Shown here: one piece after another, positions 37,111-46,578 of the stretch
How positions within the stretch are numbered: the stretch's first letter is position 1
Layout: the number at the start of each line of letters is the position of its first letter
Assembly: GCA_022432975.1 (NCBI GenBank)
Contig: CM039502.1
Coordinates: forward strand, 77,341,719-77,405,718
Origin: Begonia masoniana
Taxonomy: Eukaryota > Streptophyta > Magnoliopsida > Cucurbitales > Begoniaceae
Length of the DNA: 64,000 nt
Direction of reading: 5' to 3'
The notes under the pieces: generated by a model
What the model was told of the DNA's origin: nothing
Databases searched by the model: none
Seen by the model: the letters and a program-made list of their open reading frames with translations, nothing else
Position numbers and translations under genes: made by a program

Positions 37111-38123
37111 TGAAGGTACATCAACCGTAAAGCTTTCCAAGATGCAAATGCTAATTACTCGATTTGAGAATCTAAAGTTACAGGAAGATTAGAGTATTGG
37201 TGAGTTTAATGCCAAACTTTGTGACATAGCAAATGAAGCATTTGCTCTCGACGAGATGTTTCCCGAAGAAAAACTTGTTAGAAAAACTTTACGGTCCTTG
37301 CCACAACGATTTGCCTATAAAGTCACAGCTACAGAAGAAGCCAAAGATGTCACTAAAATGAAGCTAGAAGAGTTGATGGGATCTCTTAGAACCTTCGAGA
37401 TGAATCTTGGAGGAGACACAGAAGCGAAGAAGGCAAAATGAGTTGCTCTAAAAATCGAGGTACAGAACTTCAACGAACATAATGAAGATGACTTGGAGGA
37501 ATCTCTAGCTCTACTCTCAAAGAATTTCAGTAGAGTTATGAAGAGATTCAGAAGAAATACTCGAGGTGTCAAGCAGGGTGTCACTAACTTCAAAAATGGT
37601 TCTTCAAGCAACAAGAAGCACAAGGAAGAAAATTATGTGTCTAATCAACCATTCAAGAACAAAGGCATTCAGTGTAGAGAAGGTGAAGGTTTCAGGCATA
37701 TACAAGCAAAATGTGCTAATACATTGAAGAAAAGGAAGAATTCTCTGAACACAACATTGAGTGAGGATGAGTCAGAGAAGGAAGACGAATTTCAGAGAAA
37801 CCTTGTAGCACTTATTGGAAAGACAGAACGTGAAGAAAAAGGTGGTGTCATACCCGGTGTCACAGACAACCTTTCCAATACTAGTGATGAAGACGAAGAA
37901 GCTGGCATTGAAGAAGACCTCATTGGAGAATACAATTTTCTTCATGAAAAATGGACCGAGCTTGTTAAAGTAAATCAACATCTACATATCCAGATTAGAA
38001 ATTTGAAAGATGAGAAGAACAATCTTCAGAGTGTTATTGTTGATTTGGAGACCAAGCTGAAAACGAGCCAGAATGAAGCGAATGATCTGACCAATGAGAT
38101 AAGTCTCATGAAGGAATGTCAAA

Positions 38124-39071
38124 ATGTTAAATTCGGGGTCTTCTAAACTGGATGATATTCTAAACGTCAGCAAAGCAAGTGTAAATCGATCTGGATTGGG
38201 ATTTAGAGGTGGAAGCTCAGTTTCACAGACTGTTGCAGTGAAGGAAAATTGCTCTTTTATGAAATTCATAAGGGAAAGCTCGGTATCACAACCAGTGTCA
38301 GCCAAGGGATTTGATTACAAAGGAAAGCAAATTGCAAACAGAACTTCTAGAACTGACAGAAAATCAAATTCCTATGACTCTTATCGAGCCTCAAGCAGTA
38401 AAGGTAACAAATATGTCTATGTGTGTCATTATTGCCAACGCCGTGGTCATATTCGCCCTCATTGCTTCACTTATCTTGCTGATCTAAGAATAGATACTGT
38501 TAGAAATGCTTCTTCTTACAGATTTTCTTATCAAAAATGGGTGAAAAAATCAAGCTTGAAGTGTAATGTTACACATATTTCACTAAAGGCAACAACAACG
38601 AATGCTTGGTATTTTGATAGCGGATGTTCTAGACACATGACAGGTGAAGAGAGATATTTGAAGGATATTATACTCGAAATCGTGGAAAAAGTAACATTCG
38701 ACAACGGTGTCTCAACGGATGTCATTGGAAGGGGAACGCTAAATGTTCATGGTCTACCAAAGTTGAGTAATGTTCTTTTGGTAAAAGGTCTGAAATCTAA
38801 TTTAATCAGTATTAGCCAGCTGTGTGATCAAGATCTGAATGTGCAAATCACGCGTGACAAATGTGTGGTGTCCGATCAAAACAACAAGTGCATTAGTAAA
38901 GGAGATAGATCATCAGACAATTGCTATCTCATTTCCTCCTCATCTAACTGTTTTCGATCGAGTATGGAGGATGCTGTTCTATGGCATAGAAAGTTAGGAC
39001 ATAAATTTCAGAATGCTGAAAAAGATTGTTTCAAAAGCTGCTGTCCGAGGAATTCCTATATTAAAGTTTGA
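38124..39071 (+). pseudogene. E3 pol start: zinc knuckle, protease and integrase N-domain
   Basis: A 315-residue frame. A CCHC-type finger (CHYCQRRGHIRPHC, about residue 94) is followed by the aspartic protease signature AWYFDSGCSRHMTGE, then NLISISQLCDQ and the start of the integrase zinc domain (LWHRKLGHKFQNAEKD). The frame then ends. A short stretch beyond still shows a CGPC-like second half of the zinc motif, but the catalytic integrase core is absent. Confidence 0.85.
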
Positions 39072-39194
39072 TGAAGAAAAATTATGTGGACCATGTTAAA
39101 TCGAAAAGCAAACCAAGGTGTCACACCCGATGTCACAGTCATCCCCAACTACCCGTGTGCTTGAATTTCTTTCGTTGAAAGAAAGAACCGTACA

Positions 39195-39701
39195 TTGGCA
39201 GAGATGACTCGAGTTATGTTACATGAAAGGGATGTTTCTCAAAAGTTCTGGGCTGAAGCGATGAACACAGTTTGTTATACCATTAATCGGGTGTATCTTC
39301 GTGGCAAAACTTCTATGACACCCTATGAGATATGGAAAGGTAAAACTTCGAATCTTAATTATTTTCATCCGTTTGGCAGCATTTTCTTTGTGTTGAATGA
39401 CAGGGAACACAGGGGGAAGCTTGATCCCAAAAGTGATGAGGCCATCTTTCTCGATTATGCTACTAATAGCCGTGCTTATAGAGTTTACAACAAAAGAACT
39501 CGAACTGTTATCGAATCTGCAAACGTTCAAGTAGACGACTCTCTAGATACAGCATATAATCCAAAAGAAGATGCAAACCAGATTTCAAATAAGGAAGGGA
39601 CTAGTGTTCTAACCGGTGTCACAGAGGGTGTCTCAGGCGGTGTCATAGATCAAACAGAGATAGTTGATGAAGTTGAAGTGAGTACCTCCCACAACAGGTA
39701 A
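39195..39701 (+). pseudogene. E3 integrase C-terminal fragment
   Basis: 168 residues starting after the catalytic Glu region: MTRVMLHERDVSQKFWAEAM, TINRVYLRGKTSMTPYEIW, KLDPKSDEAIFLDYA. These follow the copia integrase end. The core with its first two catalytic Asp residues is deleted between about 39100 and 39170. The end of this frame contains three successive GGTGTC words (39614-39645). Confidence 0.8.
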
Positions 39702-39953
39702 CCATCCACACGTGTTCAGAAGAATCATCCTGCATATGAGGTTATTGGTCGCCTGAATGATGGTATACGAACCAGAGATAAGCCGCAGGTGAATTATCAA
39801 GAAATGATTCAAATGACATGTTTTACATCAACTATCAAACCCAAGAATGTCAAAGAAGCATTACTAGATGAATACTGGATAGAAGCTATGCAAGAAGAAC
39901 TCAGTCAATTTTCCTGAAATCAAGTTTGAGACTTAGTACCGTGTCCTCCCGAT

Positions 39954-41360
39954 GTGAATGTTATTGGTACTAAGTGGATCTACAAGAACAAGAGCGATGA
40001 GCATGGGAACATTACTCGCAACAAAGCTCAGCTAGTTGCCCAAGGGTATTATCAAATTGAAGGAATTGATTTTGATGGAACATTCACTTCGGTTGCTCGT
40101 CTTGAATCTATTCGACTTCTCTTGGCTATTACTTGTGTTATGCGGTTCAAGTTATTTCAAATAGATGTGAAGAGTGCCTTTCTTAATGGTTTTCTTAATG
40201 AAGAAGTTTATGTTGCTCAACCAAAGGGTTTTGAAGACCCTTATCATCCCGAGTATGTCTATAAATTGAAGAAGGCGTTATATGGGTTTAAACAAGCTCC
40301 TCGTGCGTGGTATGAACGACTCACGCAATATTTATTATCTAAGGGATATGAGCGAGGGGGAGTAGATAAAATCCTTTTCGTCTGCCGTGCCAAAGGTCAG
40401 TTCTTACTTGCTCAAATTTATGTTGATAACATAGTGTTTGGCTCGGTATCACAGGTGATGGTGGATGAATTTGTTACTCAAATGACTGGAGAATTTGAGA
40501 TAAGTATGGTTGGAGAACTCAATTATTTCCTTGGACTTCAAATTCAGCAAGAAAAGAATGGTATTTTTATTTCTCAAGCCAAATATGCCAAGAATTTATT
40601 GAAAAAGTTTAAACTTGAAAATGCACGACCGAGTGGAACACCCTTTAGGACACATGAGAAACTTTCCAAAGACGAGAAAGGTATTGCTGTTGATCCACGT
40701 TTATATAGAAGCATGATTGGAAGTCTATTATATCTAACAGCCAGCCGACCAGATATTTATTACAGCGTGGGTTTATTCGCTCGATTTCAAGTAAATCCGA
40801 AGGAGTCACACCTAGTGTCAGTCAAACGGATTCTCAAATATGTTAGCAGAACAACAGACTATGGTATATGGTATTCATTCGACTCTAATGCAAATCTGGT
40901 GGGTTATTGTGATGCTGACTGGGCAAGAAGTTCTGATGATCGAAAAAGCACTTCGAGTGGATGTTATTATGTTGGACACAACTTGGTGTCATGGTTTAGC
41001 AAGAAGCAAAATTCTATTTCTCTGTCTACTGTCGAGGCAGAATATATTGCAGCACGTAGCAGCTGTACGCAGCTTCTTTGGATGAAACAAATGATGAAAG
41101 ACTATGGTGTCACACAGGGTGTCATGACACTCTATTGTGATAATTTGAGTGATATCAATATTTCTAAAAATCATGTTCAGCATTTTCGGACAAAGCATAT
41201 TGATATACGACATCATTTTATTCGATCTCTAGTGGAGGACAAAATTATTAATTTGGAGCATATGGTGACCGAAAAATAAATTACCGATATTTTCACCAAG
41301 GTGTTAGATGGTGTAAGATTTGAAGAGCTGAGGTTTGTCCTAGGCTTCTGTGTTATGTAA
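39954..41360 (+). pseudogene. E3 reverse transcriptase and RNase H
   Basis: RT motifs GTKWIYKNKSDEHG, FQIDVKSAFLNGFLNEEVYV and LKKALYGFKQAPRAW are clear, but the catalytic box reads IYVDNIVFG where YVDD is required. One metal-binding Asp is therefore replaced by Asn. RNase H blocks (CDADWARSSDDRKS, LSTVEAEYIAA, LYCDNLSDINISKN, RTKHIDIRHHFI) follow. An in-frame TAA at 41277-41279 interrupts the last 27 codons, which run on to TAA at 41358-41360. Confidence 0.87.
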
Positions 41361-41456
41361 GTTGCTTATTGCCCTCATTTATTTAAAAAAAAAATTGCCT
41401 CTTGCTTTCGGCATTTGTTTTTTTTGATTGGGCAATCTATTGTGCATTACTCACTC

Positions 41457-41489
41457 TGTAACGACCCTAAAACTGTACCCGTATTTCCC

Positions 41490-41528
<39 letters not shown>

Positions 41529-42078
41529 TATCTTAATAACTTTAATTAAACTCTAGACAGAATCTAAACCGAAATCGAAACCAGAATCGAAGTCGGAATT
41601 GAAATCTAACTTTAAAATCATTTAAAACAAATATAAACTATTTAATATAACATTTAATAAACAATTAAAACTATTTAATAAAACATACAAACTTGGGAGG
41701 GCAAAAATGGGAATTCTGCCCGATGAAGGAGACAGCGCCCGATCGCTGCCCATTGCAGCGACTGGGCGCTGCGCGCCGCGATCGCTGCTGCGCGCAGCGC
41801 CGGGCAGCGATCGGGCGCTGTCTCCTTCATCGGGCAGAATTCCCATTTTTGCCCTCCCAAGTTTGTATGTTTTATTAAATAGTTTTAATTGTTTATTAAA
41901 TGTTATATTAAATAGTTTATATTTGTTTTAAATGATTTTAAAGTTAGATTTCAATTCCGACTTCGATTTTGGTTTCGATTTCGGTTTAGATTCTGTCTTG
42001 AGTTTAATTAAAGTTATTAAGATAAAAAAAAAAAAAATATAGTACGGGAAATACGGGTACAGTTTTAGGGTCATTACA
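41457..42078. mobile_element. 622-bp palindromic foldback with LTR-like ends
   Basis: Arms 41457 to about 41752 and about 41803-42078 are near-perfect inverted copies around a GC-rich centre of about 50 bp, itself partly self-complementary (GCGCTGCGCG / CGCGCAGCGC). The ends are TGTAACGACC and GGTCATTACA. The 5-bp duplication CACTC flanks it at 41452-41456 and 42079-42083. The left arm resembles the start of solo LTR B (ACCCGTA..TTCCCGTA then a TA run), so it looks like two copies of one LTR end joined head to head. Small frames occur identically on both strands and are not genes. Confidence 0.88.
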
Positions 42079-42597
42079 CACTCCCTGCAGAAAGTTATCT
42101 TTCTTAATATTATATTCTTCTATGGAACAACACCGTGTGTAACATGCGAAATTCTGACTATTCTTATGAAAATTTAGAAGTTTATCTTCAATGAAGAATT
42201 GGAGTAGTATTATTCTATTGGGCTTATTTCCCATCTTGCAGAGATCAGATTTATTTTTCAAAGATTTATGAGAGATTGACTATGTGATTTATGGTAACTT
42301 TCGGATTTATTTTCCGAAAATAACCTACAGTTATGAGATTTTCTCTTTATTCTGGGATTTGACGGATATTTATGAGAAGTTGAAGAGATATTCTGTGGAA
42401 TTTTGGATTTATTTTTCAATTTGAGTGAGTATTTATGGTTTATTTATATAAACTCAAACGACTATTTTTCTATCAATCTCTCTCGACCAGTTCAAGGGTT
42501 ATTTGTTTGAGTTCTTCCCTATCGTGATCAACACGCATCTGTGCTACCACTAGGTTGATTCTGTAAAGTTTTCACTCAATTTTATCAAGATAATCAC

Positions 42598-43690
42598 TGA
42601 TGTCACTGGTAGTGTCAAACATGTGTGGTCCCATGGTAAAGATTTTTCTGCCTTGCAACTTACTGTCAAGTATGCTATCCTACACAAGATTGCTATGAGA
42701 AACTGTTATCTTACTTCTCTGAGAATTGATTGTGATTCATGTTGATTGTAAGAATAAAAGGTTAGTTGTTCTGTTACCTTGTTTGAATTAGGGTATTCTA
42801 TATTCTCAACAAGCTGTGATTTGGGATAACAAATTATTGATATGGATATAGAGGAGATTAGGAATAGCTACAAGCTTCTGGTAGGTGATCAGGTTAATGT
42901 TTTGGATGGTGTTCCTGTGGGTGTTCCAGCTCTCGACAATGTTTCTAATTCCGACAATGCTTCTGATTCTGCATTACTATCCTGTTTTATCAAGTTTCTT
43001 GAAGTTGAGATGAAATTTTTGTATGGTCAGCAAATGATAATCGAAAATAGAAAATGGAAAGATAGTAGTTATTAGAATCTCGATGACCTTGTCGGAAAAA
43101 TATCTGCTAAAGAAGCTGCTGATGATATTTTCGAGAGAAAGAAAGTTACTAATGTGAAGAAATAGGTTAAGGAGACCAAAATTGTTGAAAAATATGGAGT
43201 TTCAATTGATGTCACTGGGGGTGTCAGATGCATCTAGCCCCATGGAAAAGATTTTCCAGCTTCACAACTTACCGGAAAGTATGGAATTCTATACAAAATC
43301 ACCATGAGAAACTGGATGCCTACATCTCATGGAACTGGAGTGAACAAGGCAATGACAAATTTACTGTTTAAAATTGGAAACTCAATATCTTTTGATTTTG
43401 GAAAACATCTTTTTGATCAAATTATGAAGCACGAAGATGGAAAGAATGCACGGTTAACTCTCCCATTTTCCTATCTTATATATGGCGTTTTGTCTGCTCA
43501 ACTGTCTATCATCAGAGAGAATGAAGTTTTATATGTTGAAAAAGAGGAGATCCAAATTAGTTATAAACTATGGATGGGGGAACACATAAATGATTTAGAA
43601 GGTTTTGTTGAAGGCCTGCTAATCTCTAAGTCAAGAGCTGATTCTGCTATCCTGGCTAGATCTGTAAAGTTTTTAGTGGATATGTGAAAA
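42598..43690 (+). pseudogene. E3 ORF3 (extra frame after pol), duplicated and degraded
   Basis: Two diverged copies of one module lie in tandem. Each has GATGTCACTGG..GTGTCA, then a CCATGG..AAGATTTT segment, a MRNW/MRNC-like segment and a YKLLVGDQVNVLDG / YKLWMGEHINDLEG segment. The second copy (43304-43687) retains FKIGNSISFDFGKHLFDQIM and LTLPFSYLIYGVLSAQL, which resemble the plant-transposon-type domain found in extra frames of Sirevirus elements. Stops interrupt both copies. The original function is unknown; such frames are often called envelope-like on position only. Confidence 0.55.
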
Positions 43691-44343
43691 TCACTAAGCA
43701 TTCAAATTTCTGATCTTGAAAAACAAAAGTCTGTTATTTTTGAACTATTAAATGATATCTATAAGAAAAACCCCCACATGGAAGCCTCGAGTTCACATTT
43801 CAAGTCAGATGAAAGAGCTGGTACATCCGGTGTTCCACCTGATGTCATGGAAGGAGTTCCAGAAAAAGATGCAGAGAATATTGATGATCCAAATTCTACA
43901 GATAGGCGAGTTACTCCAGAATGATTTCACTTATTGAATATTACTACATTGTTTCTATTTCTTGAACTATTGGTCTGGCTCTGAATATTTTTTCTCTATG
44001 GATAATCTGATGCATATGGATATTATATTTCCTTGGATTGGCTATTTCTCTGTGGCACTCATATGGCGATTCTAGTGTTTCTCTAGATATTATATTATCC
44101 TGATATTGGTTATCTCTCTATGGTATGTATATGGTTCTCATATAATAGTGAAGATGATGTTTATCTCATTTTTTGTCTTTTTATGGCAAAAATGGGGAGT
44201 ATTTTGGGGAGTTTGCTCTCATACCATATTTTAGATATGATGATGATTGAAGTATTTTTATGATGACTAAAGCTATCATCCAGGGGGAGTTATTAAAGTT
44301 ATTGATTTTATTGATTTTGCCAAAAAATATCAAAGGAAAAGAT

Positions 44344-45196
44344 TGTAAATGCAAATATGTTGGCATTGATTTTTTGACAAATTATATTTATGGAGATAAT
44401 ATTTTATTCCACTATTTTTCAAAGTGATAGTTTCTTTCTTAGCAATCAAGAAATATTATATTCAGATTATTGGATGGATACATATTGAAGATCATGAAAA
44501 TTCTGTGGAAGAGAAAAATAAGGAAACGTAAATATTAGGAAAATTGTTGAAAAATCTAAAGGCACTTGTTTTTTGGAAAAGCCTTCGTTTTATGAAGAAG
44601 GTACGACGGGTTTTTGAATTTCACGAGAGAAGATTTCTTCACTTTACGAGCCGTCGCTTTTTCTTTCTTTCCCTACACTTCTGCGTATGGGTCTGTGTTC
44701 ATTCAGTTCGTGAATGATTGTTTTACACACTATTCTTATACTATGGATTTCATTTGTAGCAACCCTTACCCGTACCCTTATTTCCCTTATTTGATAGAGA
44801 TTTGCTGAAATCTATTAGGCTTCGAGATCACATGATTAATGGGATGCTTTTCTTAAGTTTTTGGATCTATATCCAAGTTGCTGGAGGAACTTTCATAAAA
44901 TGTCACACGTGGTGTCACGCAATCAATTTGTTGAGATTTGGTTTCCTTATTCCTTGCGGAGTTAATTCTGTTTTGGTAACTGAATTAAATCGAAGATATG
45001 GTTGTTACCTATCATATTTAAGCCTTCGTTTTTATGAAGAAGGTACGACGGGTTTTTGAATTTCACGAGAGAAGATTTCTTCACTTTACGAGCCGTCGCT
45101 TTTTCTTTCTTTCCCTACACTTCTGCGTATGGGTCTGTGTTCATTCAGTTCGTGAATGATTGTTTTACACACTATTCTTATACTATGGATTTCATT
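44344..45196 (+). repeat. E3 3' LTR, first part, rearranged
   Basis: It opens TGTAAATGCAAATATG like the 5' LTR. At 44580 it jumps ahead to the segment starting GCCTTCG. It then runs to the insertion point of solo LTR B and 34 bases into that solo LTR (44755-44788), returns to the skipped segment (44789), and repeats GCCTTCG... at 45022. The result is a direct duplication of 44581-44788 and 45022-45230. The first part ends with the target-site copy TCATT (45192-45196). Confidence 0.82.
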
Positions 45197-46578
45197 TGTA
45201 GCAACCCTTACCCGTACCCTTATTTTCCCGTATATATATATATATATATTTTAACCTAAGTAAATCCTATAACGTTAAAGCGAAAATTTAAAACCATTTA
45301 AATCTATTTATAAAAAACTATAGAAAACAAATTATATTAAAACCATAAAACAATTAAAGCATTGGCAGGCAAAAACGTCAAGGCCATGAAAACAAGAGGG
45401 GCGATCGATCGCCCATATTAAAATACAGAGGCTATCGACCACCCCTATTTCAGGCGATCGATCGCCCTTGGCGACCAATCACAGGCCGATTGATCGCCCT
45501 ATTACAGGCAATCAATCGGCAGGCTCTCTGGAATTTCCAGAGAGCCGCCTCATTTCTGCCGATCGATCACCCCCTTCTAGCGATCGGTCGGCAGGCTCTC
45601 TGGATTCTGATATCCAGAGAGCTGCTCCTCTTTCCTTCCTTTTCTTTCCTTCGCTCTTCCCTTCTTTCATCTCATTCCCTAAACACTTTTCTTTCCACAC
45701 AAACACCCTAACAAACACAATAAACTAAACACTTTATCACATTTTCATTCAAAACATCCTACATTTCTCCATTTCATAATTCACAAAACCTGCCTAAAAC
45801 TTAGCCGAAAACGTAGTGAAAATTCATAAAAACAAACTGCATGGATCCGTTTAAAACTAAACATTCCCCCCTGTTTTAAATCCCCAAGCAGTTTATAAAA
45901 TAGTTTCCAAAACGTTTAAAAACATCAAAACATAAACCTATCAACTAATCAGATCTCAAACATCCTAATATGTTTAATCTATACAATTTCTCCTACGATT
46001 TATCTATCGTATCCCTAAAATACTTACATACATTTACTTCCCCACAAGTCAAAAGGCGCCACGACTGCCCAGCACACTCCCACGGGCCATCCTCCATCAA
46101 CTGCATCAATCCTCAGGTGGAGGGATCTCGTCCTCACCTTGCTCAAGGTCACCTACACCATAAAGAAACCTATGAGATAAAAATCTCAGTAAATTCTACG
46201 TAAATGCTTATGAATGATCATGTATGCTCAATGCTATGAAAACCGTCCATGTCATTTCATATATCAGTACGTGTCAGTCTATGGTTATCGAAAACGCTCG
46301 ACAGATAGATAGGGCACGTCCAGTGATTAGACAACCCACACCATCTGAAGATAGGAAAACCCGCTCACCACGGAACACCAGGTCTGAACCTTATCCCTGA
46401 TAACCCCATGTCATGGTTGTTTACTGTGATACTTTACTTGCCTATACATGCATGTTCTTTTCATGAAATCCGTGCGTAAATTCATTTTCATGACATTTTT
46501 TAAAACCATGTTGTATGAACAGTTCAATATAACATACATAACGAGCATACCATCAAAACACTACAAATACCATCAAAA

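Larger units (their letters stand above)
33528..38146 (+). pseudogene. E3 gag, split by a solo LTR
   Basis: It starts MDSMKEGGSTMRPPLLDGSN, a normal copia gag opening with NYANWKARIRAFI. Stops lie after IKAIDEKV and after FNGVDLI. The frame is then cut at 33872 by a solo LTR and resumes at 37111 (KLSKMQMLITRFENL, LRSLPQRFAYKVTAIEE-like). Further stops occur at 37199 and 37439-37441. The C-terminal part (37493-38146) is acidic with a predicted coiled coil (IRNLKDEKNNLQSVIVDLET). The presumed nucleocapsid finger in this part is degenerate. Non-functional as it stands. Confidence 0.8.

Noticed and set aside
41622..41931. Matching small frames on both strands (MGILPDEGDSARSLP)
   Set aside because: The identity on opposite strands simply reflects the palindrome; no protein support.
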